Below, one piece after another: positions 52,506-60,490 of a stretch of DNA of 64,000 nucleotides. The notes under the pieces were generated by a model, which was not told the origin of the DNA, did no database searches, and was given only the letters and a program-made list of their open reading frames with translations. Both the position numbers and the translations under genes were made by a program. How positions within the stretch are numbered: position 1 is the stretch's first letter; each line of letters opens with the position of its first letter. The stretch comes from Vicinamibacteria bacterium (GTDB lineage: Bacteria > Acidobacteriota > Vicinamibacteria > Fen-336), in assembly GCA_035570235.1 (NCBI GenBank), contig DATMML010000015.1:168131-232130 (forward strand). The letters run 5' to 3'.

Positions 52506-53870
52506 ATGGAGCCCCGCGGCAGCATCCTCTTGGTCGACGACGAGGAGCGCATCCTCAAGGCCCTCGGGCGGGCTCTGCGCGAGGAGGGGCACGAGGTCGT
52601 GGCCACCTCCAGCGCCCGGGAGGCTCAGCGCCTCTTGTCCGGGCGCACCTTCGACCTCTTCGTGGTCGACAACCGGATGCCCGAGCGGACGGGCCTGGAG
52701 CTCATCCGGGACCTCCTGGCCTCCGCGCCGGAAGGCGACCGGCCGCAGGTCATCATGATGACCGCCCACGCCACCGTGGAGAACGCCATCGAGGCCATGA
52801 AGCTGGGGGCCTTCGACTACCTGCAAAAGCCCTTCGAGGTCGAGGAACTCCTGGTCGCCGTGCGGCGCGCGCTCGAGCACCAGCGCCTGCGTACCCAGCA
52901 CCTCTACCTCCTGAGCGAGCGCGACGAGCAGTTCAACCACTACGGCATCGTGGGAGGGAGCCGGGCCATCCAGGACCTCCTCCACAAGCTGGAGCAGGTG
53001 GCTCTGACCAAGAGCACCGTCCTCATCAGCGGGGAGACGGGGACGGGCAAGGAGCTGGCGGCGCGGGCCATCCACGACCGCAGCGCCCAGCGGGGGCTGC
53101 CCCTCATCAAGGTGAACTGCGCCGCCATACCCGAGACCCTGCTGGAGTCGGAGCTCTTCGGCCATGTCCGGGGGGCCTTCACGGGGGCCACCTCCAACAA
53201 GAAGGGAAAGTTCGCCCTCGCCGACGGAGGAACCCTCTTCTTGGACGAGATCGGAGCCACGAGCTCGGCCCTCCAGGCCAAGCTGCTGCGCGTCCTCCAG
53301 GAGCGGGAGTTCGAACCTCTGGGCGCGGAGCGCACCCAAACCGTCGACCTCAGGGTGATCGCCGCCACCAACCGTGACCTGCCGCGGATGGTCGCGGAGG
53401 GCCGCTTCCAGGAGGACCTCTTCTATCGGCTGAGCGTCATCCCCATCGCCCTCCCCCCTCTGCGCGAGCGACGCGACGACATCCCGGCGCTGGTGGACCA
53501 TTTTCTGCGCAAGCACGCGCAGCGCACGGGCAAACGGATTGACGGGGTGGCCAAGGACGCGCTGGCCTCGCTGCAGTCCTACGACTGGCCGGGAAACGTC
53601 CGCGAGCTCGAGAACACGATCGAGCGCGCGGTGGTCCTGTCCAGCGGCCCGGTGATTGAGGCGGCCGACGTCTCCCCCTCGGGGGCAGGGGGAGCCGCCC
53701 CCTCCGGCCCGCCCTCGCTGAAGCTGCACCAGAACATCGAGTGGGTGGAGCGGGAGACGATCGGCCGCGCCCTCCGGGAGGCCCGCGGGGTTAAGAAGGC
53801 CGCGGCCGAGCTTCTCGGCATCAGCCAGCGCGCTCTCAGCTACTACCTGGCCAAGTACCATATCGAGTAG
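52506..53870 (+). CDS. NtrC-family sigma-54-dependent response regulator
   Basis: A 454-aa transcription activator. Receiver domain residues 1-120 with phospho-acceptor Asp55 (VVDNRMPERTG) and Lys108; central AAA+ domain with Walker A GETGTGKE (176-183), the sigma-54 contact loop GAFTGA (223-228) intact, Walker B GGTLFLDEIG (241-250) and PGNVRELEN; C-terminal Fis-type helix-turn-helix (KKAAAELLGISQRALSYYLA). It should activate sigma-54 promoters on phosphorylation. A matching promoter and binding site lie 40-130 bp downstream of its own stop. Confidence 0.95.
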   Translation: MEPRGSILLVDDEERILKALGRALREEGHEVVATSSAREAQRLLSGRTFDLFVVDNRMPERTGLELIRDLLASAPEGDRPQVIMMTAHATVENAIEAMKLGAFDYLQKPFEVEELLVAVRRALEHQRLRTQHLYLLSERDEQFNHYGIVGGSRAIQDLLHKLEQVALTKSTVLISGETGTGKELAARAIHDRSAQRGLPLIKVNCAAIPETLLESELFGHVRGAFTGATSNKKGKFALADGGTLFLDEIGATSSALQAKLLRVLQEREFEPLGAERTQTVDLRVIAATNRDLPRMVAEGRFQEDLFYRLSVIPIALPPLRERRDDIPALVDHFLRKHAQRTGKRIDGVAKDALASLQSYDWPGNVRELENTIERAVVLSSGPVIEAADVSPSGAGGAAPSGPPSLKLHQNIEWVERETIGRALREARGVKKAAAELLGISQRALSYYLAKYHIE

Positions 53871-53903
53871 GAGGCCGCGGCCGGAGGGAGGAGGCTTTCG
53901 GTG

Positions 53904-53932
53904 GCCGTAATCCCTTACGGCGGCCGTAAGGG
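53904..53932 (+). promoter_or_regulatory. enhancer (UAS) palindrome for the NtrC-type regulator
   Basis: Arms CCCTTACGGC (53912-53921) and GCCGTAAGGG (53923-53932) form a perfect palindrome with a 1-bp centre. A third half-site GCCGTAA lies just upstream (53904-53910). The centre is about 86 bp upstream of the predicted sigma-54 start, the usual position for enhancer-binding proteins. Symmetric dyads of this length are typical of Fis-type HTH targets. Confidence 0.75.
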
Positions 53933-53982
53933 GCGGGCTCCGAGAACCCGCCCGAATCCCGGATTCTGGCCCGGACGGGCGC

Positions 53983-53997
53983 GGCACACGGCTTGCT
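53983..53997 (+). promoter_or_regulatory. sigma-54 (-24/-12) promoter of the CuA-protein gene
   Basis: GGCAC, 5 bp, TTGCT. The invariant GG (53983-53984) and GC (53995-53996) are exactly 10 bp apart as required for sigma-54. Only the T before GGCAC deviates (C). Transcription would start near 54008, about 49 nt before the ATG, with GGAG upstream of it. It lies directly after the sigma-54 activator gene. Confidence 0.75.
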
Positions 53998-54056
53998 CCC
54001 CGTCTTTTGGGTCGCGGGGCGCCCGAGCCCCGCGGCAGGGGAGAGTGGAGCGGAGC

Positions 54057-54578
54057 ATGAGGCTGAAGGCGACGCAAGTCCTTTCCGTGACCGCGCTCCT
54101 CGCGGTCCTGCTCGACCCCGCCCGCGCCCCCGGGGAGCCACCCAAGCCGCGCTCCTTCGACATCACCGCCTCCCGCTTCCAGTTCGAGCCCGCCCGCCTG
54201 GAAGTGAGCGAGGGGGACGCGGTTCGGCTGACCCTGCACTCCACCGACACCACCCACGGTTTCGGCATCAAGGAGCTGACGGTGGAGGCGGTCATCCCCA
54301 AAGGAGGAGAGCCGGTGACGGTGGAGTTCGTGGCCGACCAAGCCGGCACCTTCGAGTTCTTCTGCACCGAATATTGCGGCCCGCGCCACCGCGAGATGAG
54401 GGGGACCCTGGTGGTCACGCCCCGCTCGGCTCCCCCCTCGCCCACCCCCTCGCCCGCGCAAAGCGCAGGCGACGCGCGGAGATCGGCTTCGGACGCAGCA
54501 TCTCCCGCTTCACGGCCCCGGACCCCGGCCTGCTCGCCCGTGGTCGTGCCCTCCCCCGCCCGTGCGGCGGGGGATTGA
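54057..54578 (+). CDS. secreted CuA-type copper protein (COX2-like domain, no membrane anchor)
   Basis: A 173-aa exported protein. Signal peptide (VLSVTALLAVLLDPARA), then a cupredoxin fold with the complete binuclear CuA ligand set: His67 (THGFGI), Cys103-x3-Cys107-x3-His111-x2-Met114 in CTEYCGPRHREM, as in cytochrome oxidase subunit II and nitrous-oxide reductase. Unlike subunit II it lacks a transmembrane anchor. The last 50 residues are Pro/Ser/Ala-rich and without family similarity. It is under the sigma-54 promoter and may pass electrons to a terminal acceptor or deliver copper for CuA assembly. Confidence 0.85.
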   Translation: MRLKATQVLSVTALLAVLLDPARAPGEPPKPRSFDITASRFQFEPARLEVSEGDAVRLTLHSTDTTHGFGIKELTVEAVIPKGGEPVTVEFVADQAGTFEFFCTEYCGPRHREMRGTLVVTPRSAPPSPTPSPAQSAGDARRSASDAASPASRPRTPACSPVVVPSPARAAGD

Positions 54579-54596
54579 ATTGAGCGATCTCTCAAT
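54579..54596. other. inverted repeat between the two copper-protein genes
   Basis: Arms ATTGAG and CTCAAT around CGATCT, immediately after the CuA-protein stop and just before the AGGAGG ribosome site of the next gene. It is an AT-rich island in GC-rich DNA; it may be an operator or a small hairpin. Confidence 0.35.
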
Positions 54597-54606
54597 AGGA
54601 GGCCCC

Positions 54607-55041
54607 GTGTCAGCGCGTGCGCGGAAGAACGGTTCGGAGCAGGTCGTCCCCGGGCTCGTCCTCCTCCTCTTTGCCCTCGCCCTCGGCGCCTGCGGGGGCT
54701 CCTTGTCCCCCTCATCGCCCTCGACTCCCGCTCCCACCCCCACCCCGTCGGGTCCCCCCGGGCCCACCGTCCTCCTCACCTCGATGGGGGCCAGCCCGAA
54801 GACGATTCAGGTCCCCTTGGGCAGCCGGGTGACGTTCGTCAATCAGGACAACCAGGACCACGAGATCTTTTCCGATCCCCACCCCGAACACACCGATTGC
54901 CCCCCCATCAACGCCGTCGGCGAACTTCTTCCCGGCGAGACCCGGACCACCGGCGTGTTCACGGTGGCGCGAACGTGCGGGTATCACGACCACGGCATGC
55001 CCACCAACACCCTCTTCCAAGGCACGATCGTCATTCAATAG
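54607..55041 (+). CDS. cupredoxin-domain lipoprotein
   Basis: A 144-aa lipoprotein with lipobox LALGAC (Cys29), a Pro/Thr/Ser-rich linker, and a plastocyanin-like domain. Likely copper ligands are His85 (QDHEIFSD), Cys124, His127 and Met131 ([10 protein letters not shown]). GTG start with a strong AGGAGG site 4 nt upstream. It follows the CuA protein by 28 bp and is probably in the same sigma-54 transcript, giving a membrane-tethered partner for the soluble CuA protein. Confidence 0.85.
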   Translation: MSARARKNGSEQVVPGLVLLLFALALGACGGSLSPSSPSTPAPTPTPSGPPGPTVLLTSMGASPKTIQVPLGSRVTFVNQDNQDHEIFSDPHPEHTDCPPINAVGELLPGETRTTGVFTVARTCGYHDHGMPTNTLFQGTIVIQ

Positions 55042-55081
55042 AGGAGTCGGACGCGACCCGCGCGGGCGCGAGAAAGCCCGC

Positions 55082-55087
55082 TACAAT
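55082..55087 (+). promoter_or_regulatory. -10 element of lysC (near-leaderless)
   Basis: TACAAT is close to consensus. The predicted start near 55094 is about 4 nt before the GTG at 55098, and rules out the ATG inside the element as a start. No -35 is visible. Confidence 0.45.
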
Positions 55088-55097
55088 GCCGGCGGGG

Positions 55098-56312
55098 GTG
55101 GCCTTGGGGGTAGTGGTCCAGAAGTACGGCGGCTCCTCGGTCGCGGACGTCGAGCGCATCCGTCAGGTAGCCGACCGCATCGCGGCCACCCGGGCCACGG
55201 GCCAGGACGTGGTGGTGGTGGTCTCCGCCATGGGCGACACCACCGACGAGCTCCTGGGTCTGGCCCGGCGTATCTGCCCCAACCCCGCCCGGCGAGAGCT
55301 CGATATGCTGCTCTCCGCGGGAGAGCGCATCTCCATGGCCCTGCTCTCCATGGCCCTGAACGCGCGCTCGGTTCCCGCCGTCAGCTTCACCGGCTCCCAG
55401 TCCGGCATCATTACCAACGACGCCCACACCAACGCTCGCATCGTGGAGGTCCGCCCCTACCGGGTGCAGGACGAGCTGGCCCGAGGCAAGGTGGTGATCG
55501 TGGCCGGTTACCAGGGGGTCTCCTACAAGCGCGAGGTGACCACCCTCGGGCGGGGGGGATCCGACACCACAGCCGTGGCCCTGGCCGCCGCCCTCGGCGC
55601 GCAGTCGTGCGAGATTTACAGCGATGTGGACGGCGTCTACTCCGCCGACCCCCGGCTCGTGCCCGAGGCCCGCCGACTGGCGGAGATCTCGTACCCGGAG
55701 ATGCAGGAGCTGGCGGAGGCAGGGGCCCGCGTCCTGAACGCCCAGGCCGTGGAGTTCGCTAAGGAAAGGGGAATCGCGCTCTATGCGCGTGCGAGTGCGG
55801 GGGGCCCGGGCGAGACCGTGATCCGGCGCGGCCCCCCCCGTGCGCCGGGTCGGGTGGTGGGCGTGGCGGGGGAGACCGGCCTCCTGGTCTTGTCCCTGGC
55901 CAGCGAGGGCCCGGAGGATCTGGCCCGGCTCCTGGCCCGGCTGGACGCACGCTCCACGGGGGGGAAGCAGCTGCTCTTCGAGGGGAGCGCGGGCCACGCC
56001 TCCCTCGTCCTGTCCCGGCAGGACCTGCACGACTACCCCGCCCTCGAAGCGGAACTCAGCGGTGAGGAGAGCGGGGTTTCTCTGCGCTCGGGCGTGGGAG
56101 CGGTCTCCGCCATCGGGGCCGGGATCAACGCGAGCTTCGGCAACGTCCGCGAGGCCCTGGCCGTCCTCACCGGGATGGGGGCCGCGGTCCTGGGCCTCTC
56201 CACCTCCAGCTTCCGCATCAGCCTCCTCCTCGAGGAAGGCTTCGTCCCCGAGGCCATGCGTCTGCTCCACCGCCGCCTGGTCGTGGACGAGGTCACTGCC
56301 CCCGAGGCTTGA
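55098..56312 (+). CDS. lysC: aspartate kinase
   Basis: A 404-aa kinase that phosphorylates aspartate, the first step toward lysine, threonine and methionine. It has the N-terminal [18 protein letters not shown] motif, [46 protein letters not shown] and the aspartate-binding [15 protein letters not shown]. The C-terminal 140 residues carry two ACT domains for feedback control. The GTG start ([14 protein letters not shown]) fits the family better than an upstream ATG inside the -10 element. Confidence 0.95.
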   Translation: MALGVVVQKYGGSSVADVERIRQVADRIAATRATGQDVVVVVSAMGDTTDELLGLARRICPNPARRELDMLLSAGERISMALLSMALNARSVPAVSFTGSQSGIITNDAHTNARIVEVRPYRVQDELARGKVVIVAGYQGVSYKREVTTLGRGGSDTTAVALAAALGAQSCEIYSDVDGVYSADPRLVPEARRLAEISYPEMQELAEAGARVLNAQAVEFAKERGIALYARASAGGPGETVIRRGPPRAPGRVVGVAGETGLLVLSLASEGPEDLARLLARLDARSTGGKQLLFEGSAGHASLVLSRQDLHDYPALEAELSGEESGVSLRSGVGAVSAIGAGINASFGNVREALAVLTGMGAAVLGLSTSSFRISLLLEEGFVPEAMRLLHRRLVVDEVTAPEA

Positions 56313-56391
56313 GCGGCGTTCCTCTGGGTTGGGGGGAGCGCGCGCGCGGCCGCCCTCATTCTCGCGGCCTACCGCGTTTCTCCCGCGTTTC

Positions 56392-56420
56392 TTGACAGGT
56401 CCCGGGGGGTGCCCTAGGCT
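56392..56420 (+). promoter_or_regulatory. consensus-spaced promoter of aroC (leaderless position)
   Basis: TTGACA (56392-56397), 17 bp, TAGGCT (56415-56420). Counting seven positions past the -10 puts the start on the A of the aroC ATG at 56427. The mRNA would be leaderless. It is the only perfect TTGACA -35 found here. Confidence 0.75.
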
Positions 56421-56426
56421 CCGTTC

Positions 56427-57620
56427 ATGTTGCGGTTCCTGACCGCGGGAGAGTCGCACGGGCCTGCGCTGACTGTGGTCGTGGAGGGCTTGCCCGCGGG
56501 CCTTCCCGTCAACCGCGAGTCCATCGATGCCGACCTGCGCCGGCGGCAGGGCGGCTATGGCCGGGGCGGCCGCATGAAGATCGAGAGCGACCAGGTGGAG
56601 GTGCTCTCGGGCGTCCGCCACGGGCGGACCCTCGGCAGCCCGGTGAGCTTTCTAATCCGGAACCGGGACTTCGAGAACTGGCGCGACGTGATGTCGCCCG
56701 AGCCCCTGCCCCCGGAGACCCGCGACCGACGCGTGCTCAAGTACCCGCGGCCCGGCCACGCCGACCTCGCGGGGGCCCTCAAGTACTTGACCGACGATCT
56801 GCGCAACGTGCTCGAGCGGGCCAGCGCTCGCGAGACCGCGGCCCGGGTGGCGGCGGGAGCCCTCGCGCGCACGCTCCTGTCCGCCTGCGGGATAGCGGTG
56901 CGCAGCCACGTGACCCGGATCGGCGGGGCCGCCCTCCCCCCCGGCCCCCCCCTGAGCTGGGAGTCGCTGGAGCGGGTGGAGGAAAGCCCGGTGCGCTGCG
57001 CGGACCGGGAAGCGGGGGCGGCCATGGTGGCGGAGATCGACCGCGCCAAGAAGGACGGCGACACGGTGGGGGGGATTTTCGAGGTGGTGGTGCGCGGCCT
57101 GCCCCCCGGCCTGGGCTCCTTCGCCCAATGGGACCGCCGCTTGGACGGACGCCTGGGCCAAGCCTTGATGTCGATCCCCGCCGTGAAGGCGGTGGCCGTG
57201 GGGGCGGGGTTCGCCGCCGGCCACACCTCGGGGGCGGCCTTCCACGACGAGATCCTCTACGACGACACCCAGGGTTTGCACCGCGGTAGCAATCGGGCGG
57301 GGGGCCTCGAGGGCGGCGTGACCAACGGGGAGGAGCTGCGCGCGCAGGCGGTGGTGAAGGCTATCCCCACCCTCCTCATCCCCCTGCGCTCGATCGACCT
57401 CAAGACCAAGGAGCCCCAGGCGGCGTCTGTCGAGCGCAGCGATACCTGTGTGGTGCCGGCGGCGGGGGTCGTGGGCGAGGCCATGGTGGGCTGGGTCGTG
57501 GCCGACGCCCTGCTCGAGAAGCTGGGGGGCGATTCGCTGACCGAGCTGCTCGACCACCTGGAGGCCACGCGCCTTCGCTGGCGCGAGCTGCTGTCCCGCC
57601 GGACGCGCGAAGGACCCTGA
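56427..57620 (+). CDS. aroC: chorismate synthase
   Basis: A 397-aa FMN-dependent enzyme making chorismate from EPSP, the last shikimate step. Visible motifs are FLTAGESHGPALTVVVEGLPAG, RRRQGGYGRGGRMKIE, YPRPGHADLAGALKY, RASARETAARVAAGA and DDTQGLHRGSNRAGGLEGG, all family signatures. Length is normal. It starts a run of housekeeping genes and has its own promoter. Confidence 0.97.
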   Translation: MLRFLTAGESHGPALTVVVEGLPAGLPVNRESIDADLRRRQGGYGRGGRMKIESDQVEVLSGVRHGRTLGSPVSFLIRNRDFENWRDVMSPEPLPPETRDRRVLKYPRPGHADLAGALKYLTDDLRNVLERASARETAARVAAGALARTLLSACGIAVRSHVTRIGGAALPPGPPLSWESLERVEESPVRCADREAGAAMVAEIDRAKKDGDTVGGIFEVVVRGLPPGLGSFAQWDRRLDGRLGQALMSIPAVKAVAVGAGFAAGHTSGAAFHDEILYDDTQGLHRGSNRAGGLEGGVTNGEELRAQAVVKAIPTLLIPLRSIDLKTKEPQAASVERSDTCVVPAAGVVGEAMVGWVVADALLEKLGGDSLTELLDHLEATRLRWRELLSRRTREGP

Positions 57621-57673
57621 ACCAGAAGGGGGGTCGAGATGGCTGCCTCTCCCTCCGCCCCCTGAGGAGATCC

Positions 57674-58192
57674 ATGGCCATTCGGCCCATCGTGAAATTC
57701 GGTCACCCCGTCCTGCACGCCCCCGCCGCCCCCGTCCCCGAGGTCGACGGGAGCGTCGTGACCCTGGTCAACGACATGGTCGAGACCATGTACGCGGCTC
57801 CCGGCATTGGCCTGGCCGCACCCCAGATTGGCGTCCCCCTCCGCGTGATTGTCATCGATCTCTCCGTGGGCGAGGACAAGAAGCAGCTCATCCGTCTCAT
57901 CAACCCTGAGGTCGTGGAGAGGGTGGGCGAGCAGCGACATGAGGAGGGTTGCCTCAGCGTTCCCGGCTACGCGGGATCCCCCGTGCGGCCCGCGCGGGTC
58001 ACGGTCAAGGGGCTGGATCTGCAGGGGAATGACAGCGTCTTTACCGCTACCGAGCTGCTCGCCCGGGCCTTCTGCCACGAGATCGACCATATCGACGGCC
58101 TCCTCTTTGTGGACCGCCTCTCCCCCCTGAAGCGCGACCTCCTCCAACGAAAGCTCCGGAAGAGGGCGAAGAACGACGACTGGGACGACTGA
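57674..58192 (+). CDS. def: peptide deformylase
   Basis: A 172-aa metallohydrolase removing the N-formyl group from new proteins. The three active-site motifs are present: GIGLAAPQIG, EEGCLSVPG with the metal-binding Cys, and HEIDHIDG with two His and the catalytic Glu. Ribosome site GGAG 8 nt upstream. It lies 2 nt before fmt, the usual def-fmt pair. Confidence 0.97.
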   Translation: MAIRPIVKFGHPVLHAPAAPVPEVDGSVVTLVNDMVETMYAAPGIGLAAPQIGVPLRVIVIDLSVGEDKKQLIRLINPEVVERVGEQRHEEGCLSVPGYAGSPVRPARVTVKGLDLQGNDSVFTATELLARAFCHEIDHIDGLLFVDRLSPLKRDLLQRKLRKRAKNDDWDD

Positions 58193-58194
58193 GC

Positions 58195-59124
58195 ATGCGG
58201 ATCGTCTTTCTGGGCAGCGGATCTTTTGCGATCCCCGCTCTCGAGGCCTTGATCACGGCCGGGCACGAGGTGGCCACCCTCGTAACTCAGCCCGACCGGG
58301 AGAAGGGGCGGGGCCGGGCCTTGGCCCCGCCCCCCCTCAAGCCGGTGGCCCTGGCCCGCGGCATCCCCGTCCTGCAGCCCCCGCGGGTTCGGGATCCCCA
58401 GGCCCTCGAGGCCTTGCGCGCGCTCTCCCCCGAGCTGCAGGTGGTGGTCGCTTACGGCCAGATCCTCCCCCGGAGCGTGATCGAGATCCCCCCCCGGGGG
58501 ACGGTCAACGTCCACGGCTCCCTCCTCCCCCGCTATCGGGGGGCGGCCCCCATCGCCTGGGCGATCGCCTCGGGAGAGACGGAAACCGGCGTCACGACCA
58601 TGCTGATCGACGAGGGTCTCGATACCGGCCCCATTCTCCTTGCCCGCTCCACACCGATCGGGCCGGAGGAAACGGCCGCCGAGCTGGAGCCCCGCCTGGC
58701 CCGCCTGGGCGCGGAGCTCCTGCTGGAGACGGTGCGGGGTCTCGGGGACGGCCGTCTCCAGCCGCAGCCGCAGGATCAGGCTCTTGCCGGCTACGCCCCT
58801 CTTCTTAAGAAAGAGGATGGGCGCATCGACTGGACCGCTCCCTCCGACGTCGTGGCCCGGCGGGTCCGCGGCTTCAACCCCTGGCCGGGTACCTATACTC
58901 TTTGGCAGGGCCGCGTCCTGAAGGTATTGCGGGCCCGCCCGGCCCCCGGCGGACCCGGCGAGCCGGGAACGGTGGTGAGGGTGGACCGCGAGGGCCTGGT
59001 CGTGGCCTGTGGGCACGGCACCCGCCTCGACCTCCTCGAGGTCCAGCTCGAAGGGCGCCGCCCGGTCGTTGCCTCGGCCTTCAGCTCGGGAGCGCGGCTC
59101 CACCCGGGGGCGCGCTTCGGTTAG
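58195..59124 (+). CDS. fmt: methionyl-tRNA formyltransferase
   Basis: A 309-aa enzyme formylating initiator Met-tRNA with 10-formyl-THF. It has RIVFLGSGSFAIPALEAL, the catalytic segment NVHGSLLPRYRGAAPIAWAI with Asn and His, and IDEGLDTGPIL with Asp. The C-terminal tRNA-binding domain (FNPWPGTYTLWQ and following) is complete. It is followed 3 nt later by rsmB. Confidence 0.97.
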   Translation: MRIVFLGSGSFAIPALEALITAGHEVATLVTQPDREKGRGRALAPPPLKPVALARGIPVLQPPRVRDPQALEALRALSPELQVVVAYGQILPRSVIEIPPRGTVNVHGSLLPRYRGAAPIAWAIASGETETGVTTMLIDEGLDTGPILLARSTPIGPEETAAELEPRLARLGAELLLETVRGLGDGRLQPQPQDQALAGYAPLLKKEDGRIDWTAPSDVVARRVRGFNPWPGTYTLWQGRVLKVLRARPAPGGPGEPGTVVRVDREGLVVACGHGTRLDLLEVQLEGRRPVVASAFSSGARLHPGARFG

Positions 59125-59127
59125 ACC

Positions 59128-60420
59128 GTGGCCACGCCCGCCCGCCGCCTCGCCTTCCAGATCCTCACGCGGGCGGAGTCCGCTCGCGCCACCCTGGCCG
59201 ATCTGCTCGCGACACCGGAGGCCGAGGCCCTCCCTCCCCGCGAGCGCGCCTTCCTCCACGAGCTCGTCCTGGGAACCCTGCGGCGCCGGGGCGGGCTGGA
59301 CCATGCTCTGCAGCCCCTCCTGGACCGGCCCCTGGGTGAGCTGGACGCTCCCGTGCGCACAGCCCTCCGCCTGGGCGCCTACCAGATCCTCCACCTGCGG
59401 GTGCCGGGGCGGGCCGCCGTCTCAGAGGCGGTGGACCTCGTCCGCGACCGCTCCCGAAAGGCGGGCGGCTTCGTCAACGCCGTCCTCCGCCAACTCCTAC
59501 GCGTGGGCCCGCCCCCCGAGCCCGATCCGGAGCGGGATGCCCTGGCTTGGCTGACCACTCTCGGATCGCTCCCCGGCTGGCTGGCCAAGCGCTGGCTCAC
59601 CCGGCTCGGACCCGCCACCGCGGTGAGCCGCGCGCGGGCCTTTCTGGATCCGCCCCCGGTTTTCCTCCGCTTGAACCCGCGGGTGGGCGACGCTCGAGCC
59701 CGGGCCCAGGCGGCTTTGACCCTCCGGCCCTTGGCTGTGCCCGGAGGGTGGGAGGCCACGCAGGGCCGCTGGGCGGAGCTGGCGGCGGCGGGCGTGCTCT
59801 ACGTCCAGGACCAGGGTTCGCAGATGGTGGCCCATCTCGCCGCCCGTCCCGGGCGCGTCCTGGACGCCTGCGCCGCTCCCGGGGGCAAGGCCCTCCTGAT
59901 CGGAGATCTGGGGCAGGGGATCGTGGTGGCGGGAGAAGCGGCGCCGCGACGCCTCCGCACGCTCGCCGCGCTCTGCCGGCGCTGGGGCGCGACCAACGTG
60001 TACCCCCTCGGGGCGGATGCCCGGCGGCCGCCCTTCGGGGCCGCTTTCGACACCGTTCTCCTCGACGCCCCCTGCACCGGCCTCGGCACCCTGGGGCGCC
60101 ACCCGGACATCCGCTGGCGGCTGCGCCCCGCCGACATCCCGCGCCAGGCCCGCCGGCAGAGGGAGCTCCTGGAGAGTCTGGCCCCGATCGTGAAGCCGGG
60201 GGGAGCCCTCGTCTACGCGACGTGCTCGGTTGAGGATGAGGAAAACGATGGTGTGATCGCCCCGTTCCTGGCCTCCCACCCGGGCTTCGCTCCCGCACCC
60301 CTTCCCGGCTGGGCGGCCCCCTTCGCGGAAGGGCCCTTCCTGCGCCTTCGCCCGGAGCGCGACCGCGGCGACGCCTTCTTCGCCGCCCTCCTGCATCGCT
60401 CTGGGGGAGGCGGCCGGTGA
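59128..60420 (+). CDS. rsmB: 16S rRNA m5C967 methyltransferase RsmB
   Basis: A 430-aa SAM-dependent rRNA methyltransferase. The N-terminal NusB-like domain (RRLAFQILTRAESARATLAD, RAFLHELVLGTLRR, DAPVRTALRLGAYQIL) is joined to a Rossmann methyltransferase with DACAAPGGKALLI, DAPCTGLGTLGRHPDIRW carrying the TC catalytic Cys, and YATCSVEDEEND with the second Cys. GTG start. The def-fmt-rsmB order is conserved. Confidence 0.95.
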   Translation: MATPARRLAFQILTRAESARATLADLLATPEAEALPPRERAFLHELVLGTLRRRGGLDHALQPLLDRPLGELDAPVRTALRLGAYQILHLRVPGRAAVSEAVDLVRDRSRKAGGFVNAVLRQLLRVGPPPEPDPERDALAWLTTLGSLPGWLAKRWLTRLGPATAVSRARAFLDPPPVFLRLNPRVGDARARAQAALTLRPLAVPGGWEATQGRWAELAAAGVLYVQDQGSQMVAHLAARPGRVLDACAAPGGKALLIGDLGQGIVVAGEAAPRRLRTLAALCRRWGATNVYPLGADARRPPFGAAFDTVLLDAPCTGLGTLGRHPDIRWRLRPADIPRQARRQRELLESLAPIVKPGGALVYATCSVEDEENDGVIAPFLASHPGFAPAPLPGWAAPFAEGPFLRLRPERDRGDAFFAALLHRSGGGGR

Positions 60421-60440
60421 GGGCCGAGCGTCGCTTGTGG

Positions 60441-60446
60441 TAGTCT
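60441..60446 (+). promoter_or_regulatory. possible extended -10 before the PASTA gene
   Basis: TAGTCT preceded by TGG gives a weak extended -10 in the 70-bp gap after rsmB. No -35 match. A start near 60453 would exclude the GTG at 60437 as a start codon. Confidence 0.3.
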
Positions 60447-60490
60447 CTCCTTCTATCCCTCGTTCGGGACGGGCCCTAACGAAACCGCCA

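Noticed and set aside
52383..54461. 692-codon minus-strand frame opposite the regulator and CuA genes
   Set aside because: It would be antisense to two clear genes and to the sigma-54 promoter and has no family features.
54431..54583. Possible remnant of a cytochrome c domain in another frame after the CuA domain
   Set aside because: The alternative frame has a short LLARGRAL stretch recalling cytochrome c N-termini but no CxxCH haem site, so a frameshifted fusion cannot be supported.
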